Shown here: in pieces, positions 23,309 through 36,142 of the stretch
Layout of the letters: every line of letters starts with the position of its first letter
Numbering within the stretch: the stretch's first letter is position 1
From: Chrysopilus asiliformis
Lineage: Eukaryota; Arthropoda; Insecta; Diptera; Rhagionidae
Length of the DNA: 64,000 nt
Reading direction: 5' to 3'
Assembly (NCBI GenBank): GCA_964034945.1
Contig: OZ035960.1
Coordinates: 18,984,987-19,048,986, forward strand
Translations under genes and position numbers: made by a program
The notes under the pieces: model-generated
Database searches by the model: none
Seen by the model: the letters and a program-made list of their open reading frames with translations, nothing else
What the model was told of the DNA's origin: nothing

Positions 23309-25364
23309 CATCCTCGGTGCTCGAAGAATCTGGACCTCCTCAATTGAGGTTTTCATAACAATTATCTTTCCCTGCTTCGCAACTATAATTTTACCTGAAT
23401 TGCGAACCATGGATGAATCACAACATTTGTAAGGTTTTTACATTGCAACTCATCAACAGCAGAGGCCGTGATAGCAGTCTAGACCGATGATGTTGTTAAC
23501 ACCAAGCGGCAATTTACCTTACATAAAGCACCACTAAAACGCAATTACCTTGAGAAGTCGCCGAGACAACAGTCTCCTGTAACTTAACCGAATTCCACAT
23601 CGATTTCAAATTTATTCCAATTATTTTATCCTTCTTTGTGCCGTTTGCACCAACGAAACTTTGCAACTTATGCTAAACTTAAAATATTCAAGTTCTAGAA
23701 TTTCTGGGGTTTACATTACCCCACGTTTTTTTTAAAGAATAGATGGTGTAAGCTGCCCTTAAAGATTTATTTTTAATCGGAGGACTTTGAATTTGTTTTT
23801 TTTTCTTTTTTTTTCTTTTCTTTCTAATATCCGGTAGAGTTTTAAGTTCTTCTACCACCTGAAAATATTTTTAGAATTTATTTTTAGAATTACAATGGTT
23901 TTTTCAAATTATTTCCATGGCAAGACAAATTGCGGAAATAGGAGCGAAATCGTACCAGTGCAGTGATTCAAAAGACCAAACAGGGAGGAAGGGAAGAGGT
24001 TAAAAACCTCCTTTCCATTATTTGTGGTTCAGAATTTATGTGGGAAGGACAAACTAACAAAGAAGAAAACTCACGCCCGAAGAACACATACCCATTCGGT
24101 TCTTTTACATGCTTTAACCTTACTTTTTATGAAACAAAACGCCCAAATTTTTTTTTAATAATAGCAGGCTAACCTTCTAAAGGCTAACCTCCGTCGAAAA
24201 TACGAACATACGATTCATTACTCACAATTTAAAACACCCACCAATGACATTTATTCAGTACAGTTCTAAGTCAACTGAGCATATCTGAAAGAGCGATAAG
24301 ATATGTAGTTTGAATACAAAAATAAAATATATGGTCAAATTTTAGTTTAGTGGTCGTCGAATCCACGAAGTAAAAGCATTTTTTATTGCAGGGCTGTCCC
24401 TTCGCCGCCCGGCACCTGTCGCCAACCCCCCCCCCCCCCCCCCCCCCTCCGCCCATTCACGCGACACAGTTTTTGCCTGCGGCGTATTTCAAGCAGAATA
24501 TTTATTTGCATCGCGATTTTTATATTTCCTTAATCTGTAAGCCGAGAAATTCTAATCGTGTTGAATGGTAATTGGTCGAGTCAAAACCATGAATCAGAAA
24601 TGACAAGCTTCTTACAAATCTCGCACCGTTTTCGAGATATATGTTTGTAGCAGTTCTTAAGACAACGCTTCCTTTCGATTTATATAAGAAACTTATTTTA
24701 TGATCACAATTATATTTACATTAAACGCAACATATGTGCTTTTCGCTTGATAATACACTAATCCGTCGTAACCGTAACCTTAGAAGTGTCAGTAATTGGA
24801 GGTAATGAGACGGGAGGAGAATCCGTTAGCTTCTGTAGCTGTCAGCACGCTGGACTAAGTATATTGACTACCATCTACCTAGCATTTACCTGTCATTTAC
24901 TATCACGGCAAAGTAGATGTGGATATCGATTACAGAGAACCGAGCCGACATGGTGAATCCATGAAATTCATTTTGATTCAGTATATGGCGTGTTAGGTGT
25001 TATGTGTTAGGTGCCGTGGTAAGGGTATACTTTATGCTACTATCCAGTATCCACTGGAAACGAGTTTACACCATACGGCATCCGTGACTTGTTTACGAGG
25101 ATTCATTTACAACAATATAAGAATAAAGCGTAGTGACCTGCCCAAAGGCCAAAATAAACAAATCAACACTGAGATGAAAGTTTATTGTTATAGGTGAAAA
25201 ATAAAGTACAAAAATAGAAATTAACACGAAAAAGTATCAAAAATAATGACAAGGGGACCAAATATTGAAAAATAATGAAAAATCAAAATTAATGTGACCA
25301 CCATATCATTTTGGTATCAAAATGTTTATAGTATTTAGGAGATTTTGTTTAAAGATTCAATTTT
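23309..25364. other. Non-coding DNA
   Basis: No gene is supported. It contains T/C-rich tracts near 23790-23825 and the long C run listed separately. Sequence at 24800-25150 is less AT-rich but has only short unrecognised frames. Confidence 0.45.
24426..24447 (+). repeat. Poly-C run (22 C)
   Basis: Uninterrupted C tract directly counted, then CTCCGCCC. The proline/glycine-rich open frames over it are artefacts. Confidence 0.9.
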
Positions 25365-26110
25365 TATACTCTTTTATACTCTATATAATAGTATATTAGA
25401 TTTAGTTTACCATTTGTAACGCATCGAACCAATCATCGGACTCAAAAATGAACTACACCAGGGTGTTAGGGATGATAAAAGATTTTGATTTCCGCATGTC
25501 CGTCCGTCTGTCCGCCTGTCCGTCCGTTTATCTGCCTGTCCGTGAACACCATAACTTTCGAAAGTATTGAGTTAGTGTCTTGAAATTTTCTACAGTTGCG
25601 CTTTTCGTAAGTGGCTACGCTAAGTTCTTGAACGAGCATAATCGGACCCCCTGCATCATACAAACCCCCACCATCATTGCAATTTTTTCGAAAACATATT
25701 GAAAAAATTGTGAAGGTAAAATGTTTTTAGAATAGGATTTTACATAACTTATCCATAGATCAAAATCCAATCGGACCACTGCTTTCCTTTCTCCCATACA
25801 AATGAAATACGTTTTTCCCGTTTTCTCGAAAACTGTGCATCGTATTGAAAAATTTATAGAGGCAAAATCTGTTTAGAATATGATTTTACATAACATCAAA
25901 ATCCAGTTAAACCACTCCTTCACCCCTCCCCATACAAATTGAATACTTTCTTTATTTTCTCGAAAACGGTGAGTCGTATTGAAAAATTTATAGAGGCAAA
26001 ATCTGTTTAGAATATGATTTTACATAACCGTTCCATATATCAAAATTCAATCGGATCACTCCTTTCCCCTCTTCAATACGATTAGTTTTTTTAAAATAAA
26101 CATTTCGTCT
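25365..26110 (+). mobile_element. GTCY-array element family C (copy C1)
   Basis: The 5' block is TTTACCATTTGTAACGCATC, then ACACCAGGGTGTTAGGGATG, then TTTCCGCATGTCCGTCCG and the GTCY array (25496-25546). The 3' part starts GTGAACACCATAACTTTCGA. It then has about three direct repeats of 115-125 bp, each with a CTCGAAAAC word, ATTGAAAAATTTAT, TTAGAATATGATTTTACATA, ATCAAAATCCAATCGGACCA and C-rich CCCTCCCCATACAAAT. It shares this architecture with copies at 29.2, 37.0, 42.8, 55.0 and 58.0 kb. Confidence 0.75.
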
Positions 26111-26735
26111 ATCATATAGAGTATTTTGCGATTGGCCTCTGGCAATTGTAGCTTTCCTTATGTTTAAGACTGGAAACACTACAAAAAAATATGATTTTTT
26201 AAAATCAGAGTTAAACTCTCAGGAAAGAATTGTTGTTTTACCAATAAAAAATCGCCATAAAAACGTTTCACAATACTTTCTTAACTAAAAATTAAGAAAA
26301 TAAAAAATGAATAAAACCCTGCGGTATAGCAAAAATCACGGAAAATTCAGAGGAAAATTCCACGATTCGTTAGATTAATAGGGTTTAATTTTAAATCTAA
26401 TGGGGGTGTTTCTATGGGTGATCATAATTCACTCTACGCTATTGAGCTCACCATGAATGCTATCGTTTACCGCCGTTTATTGTTGGACACTTGTTTACAT
26501 TTAAAAATTTGTTGTTAGCTCGTTTGCACTCAAAATCATGACAAAAGTCAATTACTTTAAATCGGATTGAATTCAGTGTAGAATAAGAGTATAGAATTTG
26601 CTTGGAATGTGTGTAAAATGCCTAAGGCAAGCCTATTATGATACTTGCTTGAACCGCGACCATATTCAGTAGTTTAATGCCCGTCATTTAAGTTACTTTC
26701 ATGTGAAATTGCACTTACTCCTTATTCTGTTCAGC
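26111..26735. other. Non-coding DNA, nothing seen
   Basis: AT-rich, with no recognisable frame or repeat boundary. Confidence 0.5.
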
Positions 26736-27088
26736 TTAACCCTTCTATTATGTTCAAATAACACACACACATAACATGTTCGGGTCATAAAATGACCCAC
26801 GTGTATTTATCATATAATGCATACAAAATAATCCTAAAATTACAATTTATATAGGTACATAATCTTCGCAATAAGGTTTCTGATGGTGGTAGTGTGACGA
26901 TGGTCTGGACAAACTGCTTTGTTATAAACGTTGCAAGGACCAAAAGTTTTTTTTTCCTTGCCGGGAATAAAGAAATCCCATCACTAATACATCTATAGCC
27001 TTAAATTTCAAACTCGTCGGCTCGGAGTAAAAAAATTTTAAATTTTCAGCTGATTTTTTACCCGCAGGACACTAACACATGCACAGAA

Positions 27089-27416
27089 TCACAGTACATA
27101 CAAAAATCCTGTGACGTTCTCTATACAGAAATTATAGAGTTTACGATCACTCGCCTTCCTTTTCTTAGTTGGTGGAGAAGCCGCTGTGGATGATGCCTCT
27201 TGGGCACGCAAATTTCTAATGATCTTCAGCTCTTGACATATCGGTCCGTACAATAATATATGGGCGAACAAGACTTTCGCCTAACTCTTGCAAGAACAGG
27301 CGGCGTTTAAAAAGTTTATTATTGTTCCAGGTGGGATGAATTTCAGTCCATAATACATATGCGTTAACAACAAATAAATCAACACCGCGACTGACCAGCG
27401 ATCGATTTGCCTTCAA
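27089..27416 (-). pseudogene. piggyBac transposase C-terminal remnant (frameshifted)
   Basis: Minus-strand frame 27416-27216 reads VDLFVVNAYVLWTEIHPTWN then KLFKRRLFLQELGESLVRPY. This is the conserved piggyBac stretch after the DDE catalytic core (NAYxxW-E...RR-FL--LG--LV-P). The reading continues in a second frame (27271-27089) as KIIRNLRAQEASSTAASPPT then KKRKASDRK, a basic linker before the usual C-terminal cysteine-rich finger, which is not recognisable. No start codon precedes it: the frame opens with TTG next to inserted sequence. A frameshift near 27220-27250 and loss of the catalytic aspartates make it inactive. Confidence 0.75.
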
Positions 27417-27435
27417 AAAAGAATGGGCTTTTCAC

Positions 27436-27818
27436 GGAAAAAAATCCGCATAGTAATCGTTCCTATAAAATATGGGAAAGCGATTATAGGAGTCATTGCA
27501 CCACTTTGTAGCAAAGACTTCAATAAATATTGGAACTAGTCCTAGTTTTCGTGGAATCATTACTAGGTATGTAAATAGGGCTGAGAGAAGAATGGACACA
27601 TTCCAACAAAAGTAGCACCCGTTCCTAGTTTTTAATGGAGACATTCCTATACTGAGGGGGAAGCATAGCTATATTATAGAATGGAATCGTTCCCATTGTT
27701 TTTAGAAGTGACTCCAATATTATGTAGGACTCAGTCCCACAAAAAAATTGGAACGAAGCCTAAGTATTGGCGAACCCATTCCTATGCAAATAGGATTCAG
27801 CGAATATGATTTTTTTCT
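27436..27818. mobile_element. Possible MITE nested in the piggyBac element
   Basis: The edges GGAAAAAAATCCGCATAG...CGTTCCTAT and ATAGGATTCAGCGAATATGATTTTTTTC are roughly complementary. ATTCCTAT/AGGAATG words recur inside, and the block interrupts the transposase-coding part. No clean target duplication was found, so this is tentative. Confidence 0.35.
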
Positions 27819-28129
27819 TCGATTATAATTCACATGTGGTTTGCGACCTCGTGAAGCCGGTGAACACAAGAAGGGTGTGGCATTGCATATTATTTGTCAT
27901 ACAAACACACTACGGGTCACGCCATGACCCGAACGTGTCATGTGTATACAAAACCTATTGCCGTCTACCTGTGAAAGGTATAACAAAAGTAATTGAATTA
28001 TCATAAAATACGTTACAATTCGTCCCACTGTTCAAAATAAATTTGAACTCATGGAATTTTTAATAACGAAAATTTTGGTTTAAAGTTGTTTTGGGTCATG
28101 AAATGACCCGAACATAATAGAAGGGTTAA

Positions 28130-29164
28130 AGTAAAATTTCACCTCGTTTTATTGTCGTATAAAAAGTTGTGGATGTTTTTGTTGTTGTCGTTGACCGAAT
28201 GTCATTTCAAATTAGCTTTTTAAAAAAATGACATGAATTTGCTATGCTCTTCGGCACGCAATTTTTTTAAGTAAGAAAGTCTTAATATGATTTAAAATAT
28301 AGTGTTGTCGTTTATTATTTTATTTTTTAGTCTAACTCGGTCTGTTCTATCGGTAAAAAAAGCAATTTTCCTCTCCGTTTCCACACTTTCAGTTTAAAAT
28401 AGATTTAGTATCATGGATGGGAATGCAACATTTGTAAGGTTTGTTGCCAGTCCACAAAAAGTAACGGCCGTGATAATAGCCTCCAGTGTGGTTGAATGGT
28501 ATAGTGTTCCGTTAAGTTTCCTGTATCCTCTCCAGAGGATGTATTGTAAGGTCCGAAAAGCTGTGGCTATGAAGTATGGTTTCTGAATTCATTTTAGGGA
28601 CTAAAAGGGTTTAAAGGTATACCTTCTAGGTTCATACACCGCCCTATAAGTGAAAATGTGTGAGTGAAAAAAATCGCCTGGATTAAAAAAATAGTCCTAT
28701 GACGGGTTTCACGAGATTCTTAACGTTAAATTGAGTTAGCGGCCGAATTTCAAGCAAAAAGGGTCTGCCAACACGATTTAACGTTCACTAAAAGTTTCGT
28801 GAAACCCTCAGTTAGCCTCTTAACCTGAAGAAGAACAAATTTTTGGCCTGAAGACTTTCATATTATTCGTTACATGATAAAAAAAATGGCTTATAATTTA
28901 AACCTGCAAATCTAAAGGAAGCAAAATCTGCGCCGGAAAAAACTCGAAGTTGTTGTAAAATTGTATATTTTTCTAAGAAACAAAACACGACTTAGACCAG
29001 AATGGGAATAAATTCGAGTAAAAACATTAAAATAATATGCGCCGCAGGTGATATTTTTGAAAAAAAACTGCGGCGAATTGATTTAAAATTTAAATAAAAA
29101 GCTTTCATAAACAAATGCACCTAAAATGGTGAAAACACTAAAAAAAATGTCATATCTACCGTTA
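28130..29164. other. Non-coding DNA
   Basis: No gene seen. ATGCGCCGCAGG (29037) and CTGCGGCGAATT (29068) form a short inverted pair of the recurrent GC-rich motif. Confidence 0.45.
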
Positions 29165-29800
29165 GGTATGGTACCGTTAGGTACACCAGTGTGTTTAGAA
29201 TGATAAAAATAATTAATTTCTGCATGTCCGTCCGTCCGTCCGTCCGTCTGTCCGTCCGTCTGTCCGTCCGTCTGTCCGTCCGTCTGTCCGTCCGTCTGTC
29301 CGTCCCTCTGTCCGTCCGTCTGTCCGTCTGTCCGTCCGTCTGTCCGTCTGTCCGTCTGTCCGTCCGTCTGTATGTCTGTGGCGCGGATTGCGGGCGCACG
29401 GATTGAGCTATGGACTTGAAATTTTGCACAGGTCCGTTTTTCGTAAAATGCGAGGCTAAGTTCGTGAATGGGCAAAAATGGACCATTAGGGGGGGGGGGG
29501 GGGGGGGGGGGGGGTACCCCCCATACGAACGAAAACGTTTTTTTCGAATATCTCAAAAACGGTACATCTTATCAAAAAAGTGCAAGAACAAAAGTTATTT
29601 AGGATATGATTCTACAAAAAACTCCCATACATCAAAATCCGATTGGTATCAATTTTAAAAAATCTTATTGGAAAGTTAGACTTCAAAGTGGAATTTTGGT
29701 ACAACTTTTCGGATTTTTATATGACCATACGGGTTTTGAATAATTGCAGGATTGGCAATTATAGCTTTTGTTATGTTTTTTTTATAATTTATCATTATTG
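29165..29800 (+). mobile_element. GTCY-array element family C, CGCGGATTG subfamily (copy C2)
   Basis: ACACCAGTGTGTTTAGAATG precedes a 160-bp GTCC/GTCT array (29225-29385). The next block is GGCGCGGATTGCGGGCGCAC, then TTTTCGTAAAATGCGAGGCT. A run of 26 G follows (29489-29514; nine G in the sister copy at 43.2 kb), then TACCCCCCATACGAACG. The long proline- or SVRL-rich open frames on both strands are array artefacts. Confidence 0.75.
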
Positions 29801-32051
29801 GAATTCGCGGGTCATGAATCTGATCTTCGAATTTCAAGTCCCCGTAAAATCAACGCGAATATCATTTTTATAATTTTTGCTCGCGAAAATTATTTTTTGG
29901 TGGGGAGAGGAGGGGGAGTCGTTAAAAATATCAGCAAAAGGAGAATTTTGAGGGCTTGGCTCCATCTTCCATGTACTAACTAATAAAGCAATAAAGTCAT
30001 CAAAACTTTTTTTCTGGTGGTATTACCTAAATATATCTATAAGCTATATGACTGCAAAATTTCGTGGAATATTTCTCAGACGTATTTCCGATAGTCTAAA
30101 AATTGGGTTTCCAACGCCACCTTGCCTTACTTAAAATATAGGTTAAAGAATTCAATAAAGAACAAGTTCCGTCAATACTTAAAAAAACCCTCAGAGTCAA
30201 TTGAAGCCAATATAATGACTATATCGTTATAACCAATAAAAAAATAAAAAACTTTCAGTTCTGTTGCCCACTTGTAAATTTTTATGGTGGTTTCTTTTTG
30301 TTATGATTACGAAATAATTGAGCACGATAAACTTTGTAAATTCTCCACAAATGCTGTTTATTTGTTTCAGAAGCACAATCTTTTTATTCACATCAAATAT
30401 TGGCCTTCCATGGGAATGGTGTAAGTATTCATAACCCAGAATTATATTCATAGAAGCAACCATTTAATCCCTGTTTATTTACAATACACTAAGATTATGT
30501 CCATACCAGATACTTAATCTTAACTTGGCCAAATTTTAGTAACAACTACAACGAAAGAAATAAAATCTTGTTGATGAGTTGGGATTAGCAGTTTTTCATA
30601 ATATAGAAAAGAAAATAAAGTAAAAGGAGCATCAAGTCCTGTAGGACTGATGTTTCCCATGGCAACTTACGGAATTAGGGAAACTTTCTTGTTCCAATGC
30701 TGAACAAGAACCTCATTAAATGATTAAAGCCTTTCTTCTATTAAGTTTGTTTTCCTAAAGTTTTGGGTAGCCTCGATTCTGGTTTTTTTTTCGTTTGTAT
30801 TTAAATAGGATCAAAACAGAATTCAGTAACCTACGACAAACAATTGCGTAATTTTCTCAACTCTTATAGTGGTTACTTGGGCTCATCGCACTGAAATAAT
30901 TAATTTCAAAGGCTGTGACAAAAATTTGGTAATAGAGTTTTCACCTTGAGATTTCCTTTTTCATTTAATTTTTGATGAAAGTTATTTTATTTGCAAATGT
31001 GAAAATTGCAGACAGTGATCAGGAAAAAGGGTTTTCTCCAGACAAAAAAATTCGTTGAACGGTGACTTTTTTAATAAAGATATTTTAATTTCCTGTCTGT
31101 AGGAAGGTGTTATTTTAAATTGTTTACAACTTTGTAGGAGCTTGAAAAATAATTTTAAACAAATAAAAAAAAGAATAATCTTGCACTTCAAATGTTTCAT
31201 TTTCCAAAATATCTTTATTTGATTCTACGCGTGCCTTTAAATTGTTTTGATTTAGAATTTTATTAAACAAAAATGTTCTTAAGATTTAAGCGAAAAATAT
31301 CTTCCCACAATATAAATTCATGAGCAATGCTTAATCCTGAGCAATGAATTTTATTTATTCATTTCTAAACTTGAAATTGTTAGTAGGTGGTGAAACAGCT
31401 TTAATGTGATAATAAAATAAAAACAAGTTCTGTATTTAAGCTTCTTTTCAATAATTCCCAGAACCGTAAACAAGAATTCCTGGGCCCTGTTCAAGGTTTT
31501 TTTTTATTTTTCTTTGAAGAATTTTTTTAAAAATCAGAATAATAGTGCTCGCTCGATTGTGTGCACTTTTCGAAAAATGCAAAACCAATAATAAACCTAC
31601 ATAGTTCCGTTGACATTATTAAGTAAGGGTGGCACGCTGAAAAAAATTTTGAAGGTTGATTTTAAAAAAAGTATGTTGGTCTGAGTTGACAACAGAACAT
31701 TAAAAAACGATCCAGAGTAAAGGGGAAATATGTATTTATCAGAGTTCTTATTTAGCTTACGTTTTATCTGTAATATTTAAATTGAATTTTATGCTTGCTA
31801 CACTAACAAATTCTATCTCCGTTAAAATCGGTGCAGTTACCTGAAACATAGTTTACCTATCAATTTTTCTTGGTTCTGGTGCAGAATTTGTATTGAAAGC
31901 GAAAGCTTATTCTTTATAGCTCTAGAGCAGGGCCAGGAAAGCTTTGAAAGTTCTCGGGCATCCACTACCACTGACAAGCGATTTACTTGTTTATATGGCT
32001 TGCTCTCCGAGCCTAGTTCAAACTTTGTTGAAAGCTCTTTTTCGTTATTTT
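29801..32051. other. Non-coding DNA, nothing seen
   Basis: More than 2 kb of AT-rich sequence without a recognisable gene or a repeat boundary I can define. Confidence 0.45.
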
Positions 32052-32308
32052 TGGTTTTGACACATGGCCGAATTATACAAGGTCTGCTGGTTATTTTTCG
32101 ACAGCCACCATTTTGCTACGTCATCGGCAAGAAATTCTTTGTAATGTTGATTGTGCGTACGGAGTTGTTTAGCTAGATGTTAGCTAGATTTGAGAATTAG
32201 GGAAAATTCCCATTCAGTCTTATAAGAATTTCTTGCCGATGACGTCAGAGCCAAGAGAGACTGAGCTGTCAAGCAGACCTTGTATAATTCGGCCATGGTT
32301 TTGACACA
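32052..32308. mobile_element. Long-inverted-repeat MITE with 11-13-bp target duplication
   Basis: TGGCCGAATTATACAAGGTC begins at 32065 and its complement ends at 32295. Inner segments GTCATCGGCAAGAAATTCTT (about 32120) and its complement (about 32225) also pair. TGGTTTTGACACA flanks both ends (32052-32064 and 32296-32308); two bases may belong to the termini, giving 11-13 bp. A long duplication with long inverted repeats suggests a Mutator-like derivative. 231 bp, no coding capacity. Confidence 0.75.
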
Positions 32309-35300
32309 CGGTTAATTGTTTTACTTTACGTTAAAAATAGGTTTGACAAAGAAAAAAATTTATGTTAAATTTCCGAATCACAATCGGAAAATAAAAATGA
32401 AATTATTAAAACCAGAAACATTAATTTGATCAATTGATATTTTATGAAACGACTGAAAATGCCTATATAAATTGTATTTTTTTATTGTTTTAATTTCCTG
32501 AAATCATAGTAAACATTGCATTGTGTTATCACACCGAATAAGAAAACAATCATGTTCAAAATTCGTGTCATCTTTTGAGACAGAACGCTTCATGATTTTC
32601 AGCAGTATGAAATACACCACTGCTTCAGTCAATGTCCTAATGACAACTGAGCTAATAAAAATCTCTCGCATAAATGGCCTTCCTTAGAACTCAGCAAAGC
32701 TCCATGATATGCAAAATGCACAAGTGGAAGTAGAACGGATTATATGCAAAGTGAAACAGATTATTTCTTTCATATGCGTATGTATGCAGTTTTCGTACAA
32801 GCCAGAATGAAACGGGTAGCATGAAGAATCGATGGATAAGAGGGCAATTTGAGCTGCGAAAATGCCCTTGGTGCACATAGCTTCAGAGCGCTGCTCTAGA
32901 GTCTAGACCCAATGGCGCATTTAGAGAATCTAAAGCCGTAGACGCTGGAAAAATTTGAGGTTCTCATAATAATTTGAGGCTCTATGTTGTGCAGCCTTTT
33001 CCGATTATTTTCCAAATCAGAACTTTAAGAACCAGATTTTAGAAACAGTAAAAAAAAAATAATGCGCCGCAGGGAAATTTTTTTTTGACTAATGATTAGT
33101 TTTGAAACAAGCCATTTTAATTTTTGACTTACACTTTGGGTGGCCTTTTTTTGTTCGAATCCGTGACATATATAACCAGTGAAGGGGCGGTGAAATTTCT
33201 AACATAGGACGTCAAAAAACAAGCCAACTACCAACACTTTAACGTCTCAACTATTTTCCAAAAAAGATGAAATTTTCTGTCAATTTTTATGGTTTATGTT
33301 TTTTTAGTAGCAGAAGTCATGCTACTGCCAAAAATATATATCACTATCAAAAATTTTTTAATAAAATGCGCCGCGGGCAACTTTTTTTATAAAAAAAAAA
33401 CGACACGATGGGGGTGACCAAGTTATTTTAATTTTTCTTAGATTTCGGGGGGGTTTGGGTGTGTGATATTCACACCATCAATCGAATACTGTTTTGCACC
33501 TAGGGAAAATCCAAGGAAAAGCTGCGACTTTCTAGGCTCTCTTTGCCTACAAAAGAGTCTATAAAAATTAGTTTTTCACAAATACGTTGTTTTCGTAAGT
33601 CGATCCATTTTGGAGTTTTAAGGCGGTGAAGTTAAAAAAAGGAAATTTAAAAAAAGGAAGGATAGTAGGTCCCATTACCGTTAAAATAAGATAACGATTA
33701 ACTTTCTATGGTAGAAAAAAACAATTTCTAGCAATTTTTTAATGCAAATGCTTGGAAAACTTGATCCTAAAGCTAAAAAAATTTGACAATAAAAACATAG
33801 ACATTGTTCGTCAATGGTTTTTGAATCAAAATCATCTTTCAGGATCCATTCAGAAAATGTCAATAACAAAAACACTGTTCGACAGTGTAATCATTGTTGC
33901 AGTAAAGATTCTTTTCAGTATTGCGATATTTTTTAATATATTCTGATTTCAAAAAATTCTCATTTAAATCTTCAATGAAAAGTATTAAAAATCATTATAA
34001 ACTTGACATAAAAACATTTAAAAAAACGCGTGTTTAACTACAAGTCACGCGTCAAATTTTTGATGGAAACATCATTTAAGAACTTGTCAAAATCTGATTG
34101 AAAACAAGTATTGAATGTTATGGTATTTTGAATTTTAATTACCTTGGGAAAATATCCGCTTAAATTGTAAATAAATTGAGAATTTAAATAAAGCACATTT
34201 CTCTTTTTAATCTAATAAAAAATATAAGCTTTAAATTACTTTAGATATTTTAAAAACATTTTGTATAACAAAATAGGGTTAAGCGAACTAATATCCGTTT
34301 TTTTTAAAAACACGTTTGCAAATCTCCACGTGGAAAATCGGGTTAGCGTTTTGTTGTGGGAAAATCAATTTTTTGTTCAGGTATTTCGGCATAATGGATT
34401 ATACGCATGGATATTTCTTCACGCTGTCTAAACTTTTCAATCTTTCTATATCTTAAAACAGAAACTTGTTTATTCAATTATAAACGAAACATAAAATCAT
34501 ATACGAATGTACTTTTTGTTCATTATCTGTGAACCTTAAAAATATGTATTTTGAGAACAAAAACCATTTATCGTAATTTAGAATAAGGAAAATTTATATA
34601 CTTAGTCTCAGATTGAAATAAAAAACGGCATCACTTTATAATATAAATACCGCATACACACATATATAGATAATTTACATTAAGTATAGCTTGTGATACA
34701 CAAAAGCGGCAGGAATCTCCTCCTAGTTAAATCACCTTAAATGAGAATCTGCTGTAGTCATAAATTTCATCCAGTATGGTTAAATTATTCAGATTGTCAT
34801 CGCACACCCTTGCAAGTTGTTGAAAGTGGCGATATATGAATGAATAGAAAGATTTAGTTTAAGAACACTTCAAATACAGTCTTGCTGGTGATATTGTGTA
34901 AAATTATGCTGGATTTTCACATCCTACTCATATCAATTCTTGCTGAAAAGTGATTGCTGTGTACACATAAATGAAGAACTTCTCCTTGAAGACTTTTGGT
35001 ACAGAAAGACAATCTTATAACTACATCCACATAGTGTAGTTTCATTTTCAAATAGAGAAGGCGGTGCTCAAATTCAATTAATATTACTAAAAAAAATGTT
35101 GATCTAGATCATTGCTTGAGATCAACAGCTACTAAAATCAGATATGCCAACTAAGAAGGTCGATTTCGGGCCTAAATCAGATTCAATCTTCTACCGCAGC
35201 TACTAACCTACTCTCTGTTGGAAGTCCACAAAAACAAGCAACCAGTAGTTACTCGAATATGGCCAATATTTGAATATTTTTCATACCACACAAAAAACGC

Positions 35301-35749
35301 TGTTTTCATTTTCTTTTAAAAGATTTTTTTTTTGCAAAACAGAAGTCATTTTCCATTTATGGTAAGACTCTAATGAGCCGACGCTTTTTGAAGTTTTATT
35401 GGATTAAAGTTTGAATATTTTGGCGGTTGATTAAGTAATCGACAAGCACCTAAAAAATCATTCAAATTCAAATTCAAATTAATTGATAAAAGACATGTCA
35501 CGTAATATAATATGGGTATTCATGGAACCAGATAAGTTAACCGATTCTGTATCTGCGTATTTCTATGACCCGAATAATTTGTGTAAATCGATCAGCTGTT
35601 CGGCAGTCTTCTCTCAGCAGTCACAAAATTAAGTTGAGCATGCCGAGAGTGGGTGAAAAATTAAAATTAATCAAAATATGGGAACAAATTAGGAAAAAAT
35701 TCTGATTATTGGAACTGAATTTCACAATTTATTGGAAACTCCGTATTTG
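32309..35749. other. Non-coding DNA with two GCGCCGC motif sites
   Basis: No gene is supported over 3.4 kb. AATGCGCCGCAGGG at 33061 and AAATGCGCCGCGGGC at 33364 recur, the second followed by GGGGGTGACCAAGTT at 33410, linking it to family F. Open frames are below 65 codons. Confidence 0.45.
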
Positions 35750-36142
35750 TTGTTTACGTAATTTTACGAGGTTATTTGCACTTAAAAGATTTTCCCAATT
35801 GACAAATCATTTAAGAAACGTAAAACGGACAGACAGACCGACAGACCGACAGTCCGACAGACCGACCGACCGACAGACCGACAGACCGACAGACCGACAG
35901 ACCGACAAACCGACAGACCGACAGACCGACAGACCGACAGACCGGCAGACCGGCAGATCGACAGACCGACAGACCGACAGACCGACAGACCGACAGACAG
36001 ACCGAAAGAAAGACCGACAGATGCACGGACATCCTTATTATGTTTCCTAAAAAGGGTTTCGTAAAGTTTCTAACTGCCCCCGTTCTCGAGTCGGTCACAG
36101 TCATGAATACAATACTTTCCTTCAATACAGGAGGAAAGTAAA
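35750..36142 (+). mobile_element. GTCY-array element family A (copy A3)
   Basis: CATTTAAGAAACGTAAAACGG leads into a CAGACCGA array of about 190 bp (35826-36015). It is followed by TTTCGTAAAGTTTCTAACTG, CCCCCGTTCTCGAGTCGGTC and AATACAATACTTTCC...GGAAAGTAAA, the family A 3' block. The 5' block is degenerate. The 113- and 104-codon frames over the array are not genes. Confidence 0.7.

Larger units (their letters stand above)
26736..28129 (-). mobile_element. piggyBac element with TTAA duplication and decayed transposase
   Basis: TTAA (26736-26739) is followed by CCCTTCTATTATGTTC; the complement ends at 28125 before TTAA (28126-28129). The 16-bp termini are perfect. Subterminal palindromes of the form GGGTCAtnnnATGACCC occur at 26785, 27915 and 28092. 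TTAA target, CCC-start termini and a piggyBac-like C-terminal coding remnant on the minus strand agree on the family. At 1386 bp it is shorter than autonomous copies (usually over 2 kb); most of the N-terminal and catalytic coding sequence is missing, apparently replaced by unrelated repeat around 27.44-27.82 kb. Confidence 0.88.

Noticed and set aside
29083..29556. 157-codon proline/TDGQTDR-rich ORF
   Set aside because: It spans the GTCY array and the 26-G run of a family C element; the peptide is a direct reading of tetranucleotide repeats.
35709..36125. Long DRPTDRQT and SVCLSVCR open frames
   Set aside because: Both are readings of the CAGACCGA array in a family A element. The same applies to frames at 51480-51821 and 54926-55259.
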